DNA of 64,000 bases, taken from NCBI RefSeq assembly GCF_000381125.1, contig NZ_KB905940.1, positions 1-64,000 on the forward strand, written 5' to 3'. Within the stretch, counting starts at the first letter, position 1, and every line of letters begins with the position of its first letter. Of the stretch, positions 41,667 to 51,504 are shown piece by piece. The stretch comes from Caldimonas manganoxidans ATCC BAA-369. GTDB lineage: Bacteria > Pseudomonadota > Gammaproteobacteria > Burkholderiales > Burkholderiaceae_C. A model generated the notes under the pieces. It was given only the letters and a program-made list of their open reading frames with translations, was not told where the DNA came from and did not search any database. The position numbers and the translations under genes were made by a program.

Positions 41667-42068
41667 TCAGATCGTCTGGGTGGGCTTGGACGACTGGATC
41701 GCCGTGCCCAGCAGCTCCTCGATCTTGACCTTGAGCAGGCGCGATTTCTCGTCGTTTGGAAAGCGCACGCCCACCCCCTGGGTACGACCGCCCGAAGCAT
41801 TGGCCGGCGTGATCCAGGCGACCTTGCCGGCCACTGGATAGCGTTGCGGGTCGTCGGGTAGCGACAGCAACAGGTAGATGTCTTCCCCGAGCCGGTATTC
41901 TCGCGTGGTGGGAACGAACAATCCACCCTCGGTGAACACCGAGATGTAGGCGGCATACAGGGCGCCTTTTTCGCGAAATACCAATTGGATCACACTGGGG
42001 CGCGCGTGCGAGCCCCCGACAGGCGACGGCGTGAGGATGTGGGGCGGACGACTGTTCGCTTCGCTCAT
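41667..42068 (-). CDS. pilZ: PilZ-domain protein of type IV pilus biogenesis type
   Basis: A 133-residue single-domain PilZ protein: VIQLVFREKGALYAAYISVF, LFVPTTREYRLGEDIYLLL, GKVAWITPANASGG and GVGVRFPNDE. The RxxxR c-di-GMP motif is not evident, as in the founding PilZ that does not bind the nucleotide but works with PilB and FimX. The ATG overlaps the holB stop (ATGA). The holB-pilZ-tatD order matches that of Pseudomonas and other Proteobacteria. Confidence 0.92.
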   Translation of the reverse strand: MSEANSRPPHILTPSPVGGSHARPSVIQLVFREKGALYAAYISVFTEGGLFVPTTREYRLGEDIYLLLSLPDDPQRYPVAGKVAWITPANASGGRTQGVGVRFPNDEKSRLLKVKIEELLGTAIQSSKPTQTI

Positions 42069-43060
42069 GCGGTGCAGTGTAAGGCGCGGCTGGCGCTGCT
42101 CACAAGGGCGTCGCACATCAAAGCCGCATGCCATGGATGCTCATCGTGACGCGCCACACGTTTGAGCTCGGCCTGCCAAACCAACAGCGGGGGCAGTCGC
42201 GGCTGCAGCCCGCGCCATGCTTCGGCGGGGAAGTAGCGTGGTGAGCCGCCCACGGCCAAGCGCATGGCGTCTTCACAGCAACGGCTCATGGCATCGATCA
42301 GCACCGGCACGGGCCAGCCAGACACTGCCTGTACGTCGCCGGCGGCCAGGGCACGAGGCAGGCGCACCCAGGTCTCGGGGCGCAGGCCCCGATGGTGCCA
42401 TTCGAGCGCCACCAAAGGCAGCCCTCCAGCCGCATCCAACAACACCTCCGGCGATGGCACGCCCTGCTCGCTCAACCAGGTCAGGGCGAGATCGCGCGGC
42501 ACGCTGGGCATGGGCACGAGCTGGCAGCGGCTGCGCAGCGTGGGCAGCAGACGGTCGGGCGCTGCGGTGCACAGGATGAAACGGGCCCGGCCTGGCGGCT
42601 CTTCCAGGACTTTGAGCAAGGCATTGGCCGAGACCGCGTTCATGCGCTCGGCCGGGTGGATCAGCACCACTTGGGCGCGGCCTCGCGACGAGGTTTGTTG
42701 GGCAAACTCGATCGCCGCGCGCAAGGCTTCGACGCGAATGTCTTTGCTGGGCTTGGACTTGCCGGAGTCAGAGTCTGGCTCGGCTGGCGGCTCCCAGCCC
42801 AGGGTCGCTGCCATGGCCTCGGGCACCAGCACCCGCAAATCGGGATGGGTATGGGCACGACACAGGGTGCAGGCTTCACACCGGCCGCAGGCCGTTGCAT
42901 CGGCCTGCGCAGCCTCGCACAGCCAGGCCTGGGCCATGGCCAGCGCAAGCTCGAACTGACCGGCTGCGGCCGGTCCATGCAACAACAGGGCATGCCCTCG
43001 TTGGCTGCGCAGCATCAGCGGCAGCCAGGTCGCCAGCCAAGGCAGTTCGTTGGCGGTCAT
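42065..43060 (-). CDS. holB: DNA polymerase III delta-prime subunit
   Basis: A 331-residue clamp-loader subunit. The N-terminus is [20 protein letters not shown], a modified P-loop without GKT, as normal for delta-prime. The zinc-binding Cys cluster is [10 protein letters not shown]. Sensor and motor motifs are [20 protein letters not shown] and [14 protein letters not shown]. The start codon overlaps the tmk stop; the longer frame visible upstream is tmk in another frame. Together with DnaX and HolA it loads the beta clamp. Confidence 0.94.
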   Translation of the reverse strand: MTANELPWLATWLPLMLRSQRGHALLLHGPAAAGQFELALAMAQAWLCEAAQADATACGRCEACTLCRAHTHPDLRVLVPEAMAATLGWEPPAEPDSDSGKSKPSKDIRVEALRAAIEFAQQTSSRGRAQVVLIHPAERMNAVSANALLKVLEEPPGRARFILCTAAPDRLLPTLRSRCQLVPMPSVPRDLALTWLSEQGVPSPEVLLDAAGGLPLVALEWHHRGLRPETWVRLPRALAAGDVQAVSGWPVPVLIDAMSRCCEDAMRLAVGGSPRYFPAEAWRGLQPRLPPLLVWQAELKRVARHDEHPWHAALMCDALVSSASRALHCTA

Positions 43061-43686
43061 AGGCCGCGGGCCGCCAAGGCGGCTTCCACCTGGGCGCGCA
43101 CGGCTGGGACCGCGGCATTGGCATCGATCACGACGAAACGTTGTGGATGGGCCCGCGCGCGTTCTCGATACCCGTCGGCCACGCGTTCGAAGAAGCGCTG
43201 CGGCTCCTGCTCGAAGCGATCGGGCAGGCGGGCATGAGTCAGGCGTTGCGCAGCGACCTCCGCCGGCAGGTCGAACCACAGCGTGAGGTCCGGCTGCCGG
43301 CCCTCTTGTACCCAGGCTTCGAGCTGACCCAGCACCGCTTTGTCGAAACCGCGTCCGGCCCCCTGGTAGGCGAAAGTGGCGTCGGTGAATCGGTCGCAGA
43401 CCACCACGGCGCCGCGCGCCAAGGCGGGCTCGATCACTTCGCGCAAATGGTCGCGTCGCGCGGCAAAGATCAACAAGGTCTCGGTCAGTGCGTCCATGGG
43501 ACGGTGCAAGATGAGCTCGCGCAAAGCTTCGGCCAGCGCGGTGCCCCCCGGCTCGCGGGTCTGCACCACCTCGAAGCCTTGGGCACGCAGGCGCTCGACG
43601 ATGGCCGTCACATGGGTCGACTTGCCGGCGCCGTCGATGCCTTCGACGGTGATGAAGCGGCATGCGGGCACGCAAGCGGGTGGCAT
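43057..43686 (-). CDS. tmk: Thymidylate kinase
   Basis: A 209-residue P-loop kinase phosphorylating dTMP to dTDP. The P-loop is [16 protein letters not shown], the DR(Y/F) region [20 protein letters not shown], and the LID region has [17 protein letters not shown]. The N-terminal extension MPPACVPAC is short. The gene begins at the last base of the mltG stop and overlaps holB by four bases, so mltG-tmk-holB-pilZ is one tightly coupled transcript. Confidence 0.96.
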   Translation of the reverse strand: MPPACVPACRFITVEGIDGAGKSTHVTAIVERLRAQGFEVVQTREPGGTALAEALRELILHRPMDALTETLLIFAARRDHLREVIEPALARGAVVVCDRFTDATFAYQGAGRGFDKAVLGQLEAWVQEGRQPDLTLWFDLPAEVAAQRLTHARLPDRFEQEPQRFFERVADGYRERARAHPQRFVVIDANAAVPAVRAQVEAALAARGL

Positions 43687-44681
43687 CAGGGGCCTCGACG
43701 TTGATAGCGGTTGACGGCGCGGTTGTGCTCGCTCAGGGTTTCGCTGAAGACGCTGCTGCCGTCGCCACGGGCCACGAAATACAGCGCTCGCGTGGGCTCC
43801 GGATTGACGGCTGCCAGCAGCGAACGCTTGCCGGGCATGGCAATCGGCGTGGGTGGCAGCCCACCGCGGGTGTAGGTGTTGTAGGGCGTGTCGGTTTCCA
43901 GATCGCGCCGACGCAAGTTGCCGTCGAAGGACGCCCCCAGACCGTAAATGACGCTCGGGTCGGTCTGCAGCCGCATGCCGATGCGCAAGCGGTTGACGAA
44001 CACCCCGGCCACCAGGCCACGATCGGCGTCCAAGCCGGTTTCCTTCTCGACGATGGAGGCCAGGATCAGGGCTTCATCGGGCGTGCGCAGTGGCAAGTCG
44101 GCGGCGCGTTGTGCCCATGCGGCAGCCAATTGGCGATCCATCGCATGCAGGGCCCGCCGTAGCACGGCCAGATCGCTGCTGCCGCGGCTGTAGGCGTAGG
44201 TGTCGGGGAAGAAGCGGCCTTCGGGGTGCAGGCCGGGGCGTCCCAGGGCTTCCATGATCTGGGCATCGCTCATGGCGGCCGTGTCGGCACGCAAGCCCTC
44301 GGCACGGGCCAGTTCATCGCGGAATTGACGAAAGGTCCAGCCCTCGATCAGACGCGTCGTCACCAGGGTTTCGTCGCCGAGCACCATCTTGTCCAGCAGG
44401 GCCATCGGGGTGGTGCCCGCAGTCACTTCATAGCTGCCGGCACGGATGCGGCGCGCCTGGCCGGACCAGCGGAACCATTCATACAGCAGCCAGGGTGAGG
44501 TTTGCACCCCGGCGGCCACCCAGGCTTGCGCGATGGCGCGCGGGCTCATGCCCGGCTCCACCGACAGCTCCACGGTGGGGCTTGCCAGGTCCAGCGGGCG
44601 GTGCAGCCACCAAGCCGCCGCGCCGGCCAAAGCCAGCGCAGCGAGCACACACAGCAGCAGCAGGCGTCGCAGCAGTTTCAT
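43686..44681 (-). CDS. mltG: Endolytic peptidoglycan transglycosylase
   Basis: A 331-residue YceG-family protein. One N-terminal membrane helix ([20 protein letters not shown]) anchors it in the inner membrane. A LysM-like subdomain follows ([19 protein letters not shown]). The catalytic Glu is in [11 protein letters not shown], with family motifs [10 protein letters not shown] and [18 protein letters not shown]. It cuts nascent glycan strands and so sets their length. It is divergent from ygfZ across 68 bases and heads the tmk-holB-pilZ-tatD series. Confidence 0.96.
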   Translation of the reverse strand: MKLLRRLLLLCVLAALALAGAAAWWLHRPLDLASPTVELSVEPGMSPRAIAQAWVAAGVQTSPWLLYEWFRWSGQARRIRAGSYEVTAGTTPMALLDKMVLGDETLVTTRLIEGWTFRQFRDELARAEGLRADTAAMSDAQIMEALGRPGLHPEGRFFPDTYAYSRGSSDLAVLRRALHAMDRQLAAAWAQRAADLPLRTPDEALILASIVEKETGLDADRGLVAGVFVNRLRIGMRLQTDPSVIYGLGASFDGNLRRRDLETDTPYNTYTRGGLPPTPIAMPGKRSLLAAVNPEPTRALYFVARGDGSSVFSETLSEHNRAVNRYQRRGP

Positions 44682-44737
44682 CGGGGTCCGGGGCCGGCGG
44701 GCCCGCCCCGTGGCGGGCAGACTCTCGGGGCCGTGAT

Positions 44738-44743
44738 CATAAT
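44738..44743 (+). promoter_or_regulatory. Putative -10 box giving a leaderless ygfZ transcript
   Basis: CATAAT, then AGACGC, then the ATG at 44750. No ribosome-binding site is present, so initiation at the 5' end of the mRNA is plausible. The -35 side is weak. Confidence 0.4.
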
Positions 44744-44749
44744 AGACGC

Positions 44750-45703
44750 ATGACTGCAGCTTTGGATGAGACCCTGATCATGACGGCCGCGCGCTTGGAG
44801 GGTGCCACGGCCTTGCCCCATCTCGGCGTGATCCATGCCAGCGGCGAGGATGCCGCCAGTTTCCTGCATGGCCAGCTCACCCAGGACATCGTGCACCTGC
44901 CCCGAGGGGAGGCCCGTTTGGCTGGGTATTGTTCGCCCAAAGGGCGGCTGTTGGCGACATTCGTCGTGTGGCGAGAGGCCGATGACCGTATCGCACTGGT
45001 GTGCAGCGCCGATCTGTTGGCCAGCACACTCAAACGCCTGTCGATGTTCGTCTTGCGAGCCAAGGTCCAGCTCAGCGATGTTTCCTCGCACTGGCGCGTG
45101 TGGGCTTGGGTTGGCGAGGCGGTGCGTCAGACCGCGCCGGCACAGCCGTGGGCGCTGACCGATTTCGAGGGCGGGCGGTTGATCCGCCTGCCGGATGTGG
45201 CCGGTCAAGCGCGCGCGTTGTGGGTCGGTCCGTCTGCGACGCTGGCACCGGCCTTGCAAGCCCGCGGTCCGTTGGACGAGGCCGGCTGGCTCTGGCTGGA
45301 GGTGCAAAGCGGGATTCCTCGCATCACCGCAGCCACCGTCGATCAGTTCGTGCCTCAGATGGTCAACCTGGAAAGCGTCGGCGGCGTCCATTTCAAGAAG
45401 GGCTGTTATCCCGGGCAGGAGGTGGTGGCCCGCAGTCAATTCCGCGGCACGATCAAGCGTCGGGGCTTTCTCGTGCACGGCCCGGTGGCCCTGGCGCCGG
45501 GCCAAGACATCTTTCACAGCGCCGACCCGGCTCAGCCCAGTGGGTTGGTGGTATTGGCCGCGCCGGATCCTCGGGGGGGCTCGGCGGGTTTGGTCGAGTT
45601 GAAGCTGTCAGCCACCGAAGGCGGCACGCTGCATGCGGCAGCAATGGACACCCCGGCATTGCGGCTGTCGCCGGTGCCCTACCCTTTGCTGGCCGATGTT
45701 TGA
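44750..45703 (+). CDS. ygfZ: Folate-binding protein YgfZ (iron-sulphur cluster maintenance)
   Basis: A 317-residue GcvT-like protein. Conserved parts are ASGEDAASFLHGQLTQDI, RLAGYCSPKGRLLATFVVWR and the family signature KKGCYPGQEVVARSQFRG containing the functional Cys. It binds tetrahydrofolate and supports iron-sulphur enzymes, for example MiaB and RNA-modifying radical SAM proteins. The ATG at 44750 begins MTAALDETLIMTAARL; the open frame upstream is mltG antisense. No ribosome-binding site is visible. Confidence 0.95.
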   Translation: MTAALDETLIMTAARLEGATALPHLGVIHASGEDAASFLHGQLTQDIVHLPRGEARLAGYCSPKGRLLATFVVWREADDRIALVCSADLLASTLKRLSMFVLRAKVQLSDVSSHWRVWAWVGEAVRQTAPAQPWALTDFEGGRLIRLPDVAGQARALWVGPSATLAPALQARGPLDEAGWLWLEVQSGIPRITAATVDQFVPQMVNLESVGGVHFKKGCYPGQEVVARSQFRGTIKRRGFLVHGPVALAPGQDIFHSADPAQPSGLVVLAAPDPRGGSAGLVELKLSATEGGTLHAAAMDTPALRLSPVPYPLLADV

Positions 45704-45725
45704 ACCCGGTCGCTCAGCTCGGTAT

Positions 45726-45747
45726 GCTGGCCGGTGTGCCGGCCAGC
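45726..45747 (+). repeat. Perfect GC hairpin between ygfZ and the DUF4936 gene
   Basis: gctggccgg-tgtg-ccggccagc, a 9-bp perfect stem with a 4-base loop, 20 bases after the ygfZ stop. No T-run follows. It may be a weak terminator or an mRNA stabiliser. Confidence 0.4.
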
Positions 45748-45805
45748 TGCCCGCCGGTTGCGGGGCGCTCCCCCGCGCGGGCCGGGGCCAGCCGCGGGGA
45801 AGAAC

Positions 45806-46147
45806 GTGACATCCTTCACACCCAGGCCCCTGGACGCAGGAGGCGGCGCTGCCGAGAACCGTTGGCTTTTCATCTACTATCGGGTGGCTTCGAAAGACGC
45901 AGCGGCCGCCGCCGAGGCCGTGCAGCGCCTGCAGTGCCGCCTGCGTCAGGCATGGCCCGATCTGCAGGCTCAGTGGTTGAAGCGCCCGGACGAGAAAGAC
46001 GGCATGCAGACCTGGATGGAGATTTATTGCAGTCCTGGCGGCATCACGGCCGCCGTCCAGGCCCATATCGAGCGCGAGGCCCAAGCGCTGGCGCCCTGGT
46101 GCCATGGCCCCCGGCATGTGGAGGTCTTCGTGCCATGTGTCTCGTAG
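45806..46147 (+). CDS. DUF4936 family protein
   Basis: A 113-residue protein with a ferredoxin-like fold signature: RWLFIYYRVASKDAAAAAEA then LQCRLRQAWPDLQAQWL and MQTWMEIYCSPGGI. A GTG at 45806 preceded by GGGGAAG is preferred; the frame continues upstream into low-complexity GC-rich sequence. The family is largely betaproteobacterial and uncharacterised. The next gene overlaps its end by 13 bases, indicating coupling. Confidence 0.85.
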   Translation: MTSFTPRPLDAGGGAAENRWLFIYYRVASKDAAAAAEAVQRLQCRLRQAWPDLQAQWLKRPDEKDGMQTWMEIYCSPGGITAAVQAHIEREAQALAPWCHGPRHVEVFVPCVS

Positions 46148-47049
46148 GCTTGGCCATCGATGTGAGCCGGCGCTTTCCGTTCGTGGTGGCGGCCAATCGT
46201 GACGAGTACTTCGACCGGCCCACGGCCCGGCTGAGTTGGTGGCAGCCCACCCCTGGCGGGCCGGAGATTCTGGCCGGGCGAGACCTGCAAGCCGGCGGCA
46301 CCTGGATGGGATTGACGGCTGCAGGCCGCTTCGCCCTGGTCACCAATGTGCGCAACCCGAAGGACCTGGACCCTCAGGCCCCCTCGCGCGGCCAGATCGT
46401 GCCGCTGTGGTTGCGCGGCGATCTGTCGATGGACCGCTTCTGGATGCAAGTGGGTCTGTCGGGCTATAACGGGTTCAATGTCATCGCTGCGGATTTTTCT
46501 GCGGGCGAGTGTTTCTGGGGGTCGAATCGAGCCCGCTATCCGAAGCGGCTGGAACGGGGCATCTACGGTCTGTCCAATGCGTTTCTCGACACCCCTTGGC
46601 CGAAGGTCGAACGCCTGAAGCAACGTTTGCGCAGTGCGCTGCGGCAGGCCGATACGGCCGATGGCCTGGCCGACGCACTGTTTGCGGCACTGGGCGATCG
46701 CACGCTGATCGCGGACGAATTCTTGCCTCACACCGGCGTGCCGCTACAGTGGGAGCGCTGGCTGTCGCCAGCGTTCATTCGCACCCCCGATGGACGTTAC
46801 GGCACCCGTGCGTCCACCGTGATCATTACCGAGCGTGTGGGACGCAAGCTCCACACCCATGTGATCGAGCGCAGCTTCAGCAGCACGCGCGGCCCGGGGG
46901 TGGCCTTGTTGCGGCGTTCACTGCTCAAAGGCTGGCCGCCACGCACGGCCCGCCAACTTGGTTCGGTGGACCTTGCTCCGATCGCGGGACATGCCTCAGG
47001 AACGGGACTGTCGAGGACGTCGCCCCAAGCCGGTGCCGGCCGAGCGTGA
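46135..47049 (+). CDS. NRDE family protein (TANGO2-like)
   Basis: A 304-residue protein whose N-terminus carries the defining motif: MCLVGLAIDVSRRFPFVVAA followed by NRDEYFDRPTA. Later segments are ILAGRDLQAGGTWMGLTAAG, FALVTNVRNP, GLSNAFLDTPWPKV and YGTRASTVIITE. The N-terminal Cys and the NRDE motif suggest an Ntn-type fold; function in bacteria is unknown, and the human homologue is linked to heme/lipid metabolism. The start codon is inside the DUF4936 gene. It converges on the hot-dog/GNAT gene with a 10-base gap. Confidence 0.93.
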   Translation: MCLVGLAIDVSRRFPFVVAANRDEYFDRPTARLSWWQPTPGGPEILAGRDLQAGGTWMGLTAAGRFALVTNVRNPKDLDPQAPSRGQIVPLWLRGDLSMDRFWMQVGLSGYNGFNVIAADFSAGECFWGSNRARYPKRLERGIYGLSNAFLDTPWPKVERLKQRLRSALRQADTADGLADALFAALGDRTLIADEFLPHTGVPLQWERWLSPAFIRTPDGRYGTRASTVIITERVGRKLHTHVIERSFSSTRGPGVALLRRSLLKGWPPRTARQLGSVDLAPIAGHASGTGLSRTSPQAGAGRA

Positions 47050-47059
47050 GGCCTTGGCT

Positions 47060-47917
47060 TTACAAGGTCTTGACCATTTCGATGTGAGGAATGCCCACCT
47101 CTTCGAACTGCGGACCACGGGGCGCGAAGCCCGAGCGCGCATAGAAGGCAGCGGCCGAGGTTTGCGCATGCAGCACCGCCTCGCGATAGCCGCGCTCACG
47201 AGCAGCGCGCATCAAGGCTTCCAACACGGCCCGTCCGACGCCGCCGCCGCGCATGGTGCGCAAGGCCGCCATGCGACCGATCTTGGCCACCCCGGGAACG
47301 TGTTCGAGCAGTCGGCCCGTGGCCAGCGGCATGCCAAAGCGGTTGTAGGCCACGGCATGCACGCTGGTGGCGTCGGCCTCGTCCCACTCCATCTCGGGAG
47401 GGATGCCCTGTTCCTCGATGAACACGGCGCGACGAATGGCTTGGGCGTCCTGGCCCAAGGTCTGCCAGGTGCCGAGCCGGACTTCGATCATCGATTGCCC
47501 GGCCTCGAAAGCCTGCAGGGCCTCGCGCAGGGCCGTTGGCACGGGTTTGGCAGTTTGCGTGCGGGGGTCGGCGAACACGTAAATCAGCTCCCCGCTGATG
47601 AGATGCGCATCCTGACGGAAGATGCCCAGCTGGAAGTGCATCGAGGAGTTGCCGATCCGTGCACAACGCACGCCCACTTCGAGCAGGTCATCGTAACGCG
47701 CCGATGCGTGGTACTCGATGCTGGCCTTCTTGACGTACAGGTCGCCGTCCAAAGGTTTCATCGCCTCGGGGTACGGCAGCGCCAAAGCGCGCCAGTAATC
47801 GGCCATGGCGGTGTCGAAGTACGTGAGATAGTGCCCGTTGAAGACGATGTTCTGAGCGTCGATTTCAGCCCATCGCACTCGCAGCCGATGGAGCAAGCGG
47901 AAGTCGTTGCGTTTCAT
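47060..47917 (-). CDS. Fusion of a YbgC-type thioesterase and a GNAT acetyltransferase
   Basis: A 285-residue two-domain protein. Residues about 8-135 are a 4HBT hot-dog domain (RVRWAEIDAQNIVFNGHYLT, YVKKASIEYHASARYDDLLE). Residues about 142-285 are a GNAT domain (EVRLGTWQTLGQDAQAIRRA, FIEEQGIPPEMEWDEAD) with the acetyl-CoA-binding motif MRGGGVGRAVLEAL and VLHAQTSAAAFYARSGF, an ElaA-like sequence. The first part should hydrolyse an acyl-CoA, the second transfer an acyl group; the joint substrate is unknown. The esterase gene upstream overlaps it by four bases. Confidence 0.92.
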   Translation of the reverse strand: MKRNDFRLLHRLRVRWAEIDAQNIVFNGHYLTYFDTAMADYWRALALPYPEAMKPLDGDLYVKKASIEYHASARYDDLLEVGVRCARIGNSSMHFQLGIFRQDAHLISGELIYVFADPRTQTAKPVPTALREALQAFEAGQSMIEVRLGTWQTLGQDAQAIRRAVFIEEQGIPPEMEWDEADATSVHAVAYNRFGMPLATGRLLEHVPGVAKIGRMAALRTMRGGGVGRAVLEALMRAARERGYREAVLHAQTSAAAFYARSGFAPRGPQFEEVGIPHIEMVKTL

Positions 47918-48936
47918 GAGGGGATTCCAAAAGCATCGCGCAAGCGTGCAGCGATGGAGGCCTGGGCTTGACGGGCTTCCGGCAGCGCCCGGCCCATCTT
48001 GATGAAATCGTGCGTCACCCCGCGGTACAGCTCCAGCTCCACCGCCACGCCGGCCATGCGCAGTCGGTCGGCGTAGGCCAGGCCCTCGTCCACCAGCGGG
48101 TCGGCCTCGGCCAAGCCGACCCAGGCGGCGGCCACGCCCTCGAGGTCGTCGGCCAATAACGGCGCAAAGCGCCAGTCGGTGCGGCGATCAGGGTCGATGT
48201 AATGATTGAAGAACCAATCGATGGCCGGCCGCTCCAGGATGTAGCCCTCGGCGAAACGCCGGTGCGATTCGGTGTCTTGATGGGCCGAGGTGCCAGGGGT
48301 GATGAGCACTTGCAAGGCGAGATCGAAGCCGGCGTCGCGGGCCAACAAAGCGCACACGGCGGCCAAAGTCCCACCGGCACTGTCGCCGCCGACGGCCAGC
48401 CGCGTGCCGTCCAGTCCCCAGCTTGCCGCTTGGCGTCGAAGGTCTTGCAAGGCCGCCCAAGCGTCGTAGACGGCCGTCGGGAAACGGTGTTCGGGGGCCA
48501 GTCGGTACTCCACCGACACCACTGCGGCGCCGCTGAGTTTGGCCAGCTGGCGGCACAGGCTGTCGTGGGTCTCGATGCCGCCGATGGTGAAGCCTCCGCC
48601 GTGCAGGTAAAGCATGGCAGGCAAAGGCTCGTGTGAATCGGCATACAAGCGGGCAGGCAGCATGGCGCCTTCATGTCCGGCAAGCCGGTGGTCTTCCACA
48701 CGCGCCAGCGCAGCCCGCGGCAGATCCAGGATTTCGGCAGCGGCCAGGTAGGCCCGGCGGGCCTCGGCCACCGGCAGCCGATGCAAAGGCGTGAAATTGG
48801 CGCGGCGGATGCGTTCGATCACGTCGCGCATGCGGGGGGTCAGCAAAAATGGCTCGGCAGGTGAATTCACGGCCAAAACAGTCGCAGGCGGCGTCGAACC
48901 GCCCCGGTGGGCCAGCAGGTGACGCCTAGGTGTCAT
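47914..48936 (-). CDS. Alpha/beta hydrolase, hormone-sensitive-lipase family
   Basis: A 340-residue esterase. The oxyanion hole is [12 protein letters not shown], the nucleophile elbow [13 protein letters not shown], the Asp in [18 protein letters not shown] and the His in VTHDFIKMG. Such enzymes cleave short- to medium-chain esters. The start is uncertain: ATG 48936 gives [13 protein letters not shown], while GTG 48870 ([17 protein letters not shown]) fits homologues better; neither has a good ribosome-binding site. It overlaps the fusion gene downstream by four bases and is divergent from the alcohol dehydrogenase. Confidence 0.9.
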   Translation of the reverse strand: MTPRRHLLAHRGGSTPPATVLAVNSPAEPFLLTPRMRDVIERIRRANFTPLHRLPVAEARRAYLAAAEILDLPRAALARVEDHRLAGHEGAMLPARLYADSHEPLPAMLYLHGGGFTIGGIETHDSLCRQLAKLSGAAVVSVEYRLAPEHRFPTAVYDAWAALQDLRRQAASWGLDGTRLAVGGDSAGGTLAAVCALLARDAGFDLALQVLITPGTSAHQDTESHRRFAEGYILERPAIDWFFNHYIDPDRRTDWRFAPLLADDLEGVAAAWVGLAEADPLVDEGLAYADRLRMAGVAVELELYRGVTHDFIKMGRALPEARQAQASIAARLRDAFGIPS

Positions 48937-49019
48937 GGTGCATCCGGATGGTTCCGGGACAATGCCGCAAGGATACTGATTCTTGGCACTGTCCGCCGTC
49001 TAGCTTGAGAGCGCAGATC

Positions 49020-50156
49020 ATGGCCCTCATCCACTACATCACCCAGATCCAGTTCGATTTCGGCGCCGTGCGCCAACTGCCCGACGAATGCGAGCGCATC
49101 GGCATGCACCGGCCGCTGGTGGTGAGCGATCCCGGAGTCAAGGCCGCCGGCGTGCTTCAGCGGGCCTTGGACGCGCTAAAAGACCTCCCGCTGGCCGTCT
49201 TCGACCAAACTCCATCGAACCCGACCGAGGCGGCCGTGCGCGCCGCGCAGGCCATCTATCGGGCCCAGGGCTGCGACGGGTTGATCGCCGTGGGTGGCGG
49301 CTCCAGCATCGATTTGGCCAAAGGGGTGGCCATTGCCGCCACGCATGAGGGGCCGTTGAAGACCTACGCGACCATCGAGGGCGGCAGCCCGCGCATCACC
49401 TCCCGCGTGGCGCCGGTGATCGCCGTGCCCACCACCGCCGGCACGGGCAGCGAGGTAGCCCGCGGGGCCATCGTGATCGTCGATGACGGCCGCAAGCTCG
49501 GCTTTCATTCCTGGCACCTCGTGCCCAAGGTGGCCATTTGCGATCCCGAGCTCACCCTGGGCTTGCCCCCCTTGCTGACGGCGGCCACCGGCATGGACGC
49601 GATCGCGCATTGCATGGAGACCTTCATGGCGCCGGCCTTCAATCCGCCTGCCGACGGCATTGCGCTCGATGGGCTGGCGCGAGGCTGGGCGCATATCGAG
49701 CGCGCGACACGCCACGGCGCCGACCGCGAAGCCCGTCGGCAGATGATGAGCGCCTCGATGCAAGGCGCCTTGGCCTTCCAGAAAGGGCTGGGCTGCGTGC
49801 ATTCGCTGAGCCACAGCCTCGGTGGCGTCGATCCGCGTCTGCACCATGGCACGCTCAATGCGATGTTCCTGCCCGCGGTGGTGCGCTTCAACGCCGCCGC
49901 AGAGTCGGTGCGCGCCGAGGCGCGGCTGGAACGCATGGCCCAGGCCATGGGACTGACCTCGGCCGCAGACATCCCCGATGCCATCCGCGACATGAACGCT
50001 CGGCTGGGGCTGCCGCGGGGACTGGCTGCAATGGGGGTCCGGCCGGATGTGTTCGACCGCGTGATCGAAGGGGCCTTGGCCGACCATTGTCACAAGACCA
50101 ACCCACGGCAAGCCAGCGCCGAGGACTATCGCGCAATGCTCGAGGCGTCGATGTGA
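49020..50156 (+). CDS. Iron-containing alcohol dehydrogenase
   Basis: A 378-residue group III dehydrogenase. The NAD(P)-binding motif is [20 protein letters not shown], followed by [17 protein letters not shown]. Metal ligands are expected in [15 protein letters not shown] and [20 protein letters not shown]. Substrate could be a primary alcohol, 4-hydroxybutyrate or maleylacetate; sequence alone does not decide. The ATG at 49020 begins [16 protein letters not shown]. It converges on the CorC-type gene. Confidence 0.93.
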   Translation: MALIHYITQIQFDFGAVRQLPDECERIGMHRPLVVSDPGVKAAGVLQRALDALKDLPLAVFDQTPSNPTEAAVRAAQAIYRAQGCDGLIAVGGGSSIDLAKGVAIAATHEGPLKTYATIEGGSPRITSRVAPVIAVPTTAGTGSEVARGAIVIVDDGRKLGFHSWHLVPKVAICDPELTLGLPPLLTAATGMDAIAHCMETFMAPAFNPPADGIALDGLARGWAHIERATRHGADREARRQMMSASMQGALAFQKGLGCVHSLSHSLGGVDPRLHHGTLNAMFLPAVVRFNAAAESVRAEARLERMAQAMGLTSAADIPDAIRDMNARLGLPRGLAAMGVRPDVFDRVIEGALADHCHKTNPRQASAEDYRAMLEASM

Positions 50157-50174
50157 GTCTGGCGACCCGACCCC

Positions 50175-51470
50175 TCAGACGACCCGGGTGATCATCACCT
50201 GGTCGATGCGGTAGCTGTCCACATCCATCACCTCGAAGCGCCAGCCGCCCCAGGTGAGCGAGTCGGTGCGCCTGGGAATGCGGCGCAGCATCACCATCAG
50301 GAAGCCGGCCAGGGTGTCGTATTGGCCCTGGTGCGGCAGTTCGTCGATGTCCAGCGCCCGCATCAAATCGGGGATCGGGGTCATGCCATCGGCCAGCCAG
50401 GAGCCATCTTCGCGGCGGACGATTTGCTCCTCGTCATCGCCGCCGACCAGGCTGCCCATGACCGTGCTCATCACGTCGTTGAGCGTGATCACCCCCACGA
50501 CCAGGCTGTACTCGTTGACGATGACGGCAAAGTCCTCATGGGCTTGGCGGAACTGTCCAAGCATCTCCGACAGCGTGAGGCGGTCTGGCACGACCAGCAC
50601 CTTTTTGATCAAGGATTGGCCGATCTCACCTTGCAGCGAGATCGGCTCATTGCGCAGCACGCGCTGGAACAGATCGGTGGCATCGACATAGCCGACCACC
50701 TTGTCGATGTGGCCATCACAGACGAGATAGGTGGAATGCGGCTGTTCGGCCACGCGGGTGCGGATCAGCGCATCGTCGTCGTCCAGCAGGAAGTAGACGA
50801 TGCGCTCGCGCGTGGTCATGGCGCTTTCGACCGTGCGGGTGTCGAGTTCGAAGACGTTTTCGATGACTTGCTGCTCTTGCTCGGCCAGCAATCCGGCCTG
50901 GGTCCCTGCCTCGGCCATGGCCAGGATGTCGTCCGGCGTGATGCGTTCGTCGCGTGACACCGGCAACCCGAACAACCTGAACAGCCCGGTGGCCAGCGTA
51001 TCGAAGATCCATACCAGCGGTTTGAGCAGGTGCATGCACCAGCGCATCGGACCGATGAGCCGCACCGCGATGCGTTCGGGTTCGATCATCCCGGCCCGCT
51101 TGGGGAACAGGTCGGCAAAGACGACGAACAAGCCGGTCACCAACAGGAACGACAGCGCAAAACCCACGCGCTCGGCGGCCACGGGGTCCAAGACCCATTG
51201 CAATCCGGCGGCGAAATACGGTGTCAAAGCGCCTTCCCCGACGATCCCGCCCAAGATGGCCACGGCGTTCAGGCCGATTTGCACCACGGTGAAGTAACTG
51301 CCGGGCTGGTCTTGTACGGCCAATACTTGTGCGGCGCGCGCATCGCCCTCGTCGGCCATTTGACTGAGGCGCAGGCGTCGGGAAGCCGCTAGCGAGATTT
51401 CGGCCATGGAAAAAAATGCGCTGACACCGATCAGCAAGACGATGACGATCAGGCTGGCGGTCAGGCCCAT
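50175..51470 (-). CDS. CNNM/CorC-HlyC family membrane protein with CBS domains
   Basis: A 431-residue protein. The N-terminal DUF21 membrane domain (about 1-190) has SLIVIVLLIGVSAFFSMAEI, VVQIGLNAVAILGGIVGEG and VVFADLFPKRAGMIEPERIA. Two CBS motifs follow (about 205-330: VESAMTTRERIVYFLLDD, DFAVIVNEYSLVVGVITL) and a CorC_HlyC transporter-associated domain at the C-terminus (LAGFLMVMLRRIPRRTDSL). Family members are implicated in Mg2+/Co2+ efflux or ion homeostasis, not haemolysis. It lies 34 bases upstream of no partner; the patatin gene precedes it on the same strand. Confidence 0.93.
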   Translation of the reverse strand: MGLTASLIVIVLLIGVSAFFSMAEISLAASRRLRLSQMADEGDARAAQVLAVQDQPGSYFTVVQIGLNAVAILGGIVGEGALTPYFAAGLQWVLDPVAAERVGFALSFLLVTGLFVVFADLFPKRAGMIEPERIAVRLIGPMRWCMHLLKPLVWIFDTLATGLFRLFGLPVSRDERITPDDILAMAEAGTQAGLLAEQEQQVIENVFELDTRTVESAMTTRERIVYFLLDDDDALIRTRVAEQPHSTYLVCDGHIDKVVGYVDATDLFQRVLRNEPISLQGEIGQSLIKKVLVVPDRLTLSEMLGQFRQAHEDFAVIVNEYSLVVGVITLNDVMSTVMGSLVGGDDEEQIVRREDGSWLADGMTPIPDLMRALDIDELPHQGQYDTLAGFLMVMLRRIPRRTDSLTWGGWRFEVMDVDSYRIDQVMITRVV

Positions 51471-51504
51471 GGGATGTCCTCGGTTTCAGTCGTGCAGTTC
51501 GATC

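Noticed and set aside
42065-43675. 536-codon minus-strand frame
   Set aside because: Joins holB to the tmk region in another frame; holB proper starts at 43060.
45001-46134. Upstream part of the 682-codon frame containing the NRDE protein
   Set aside because: Out-of-frame reading of ygfZ and DUF4936; NRDE homology begins exactly at the ATG at 46135.
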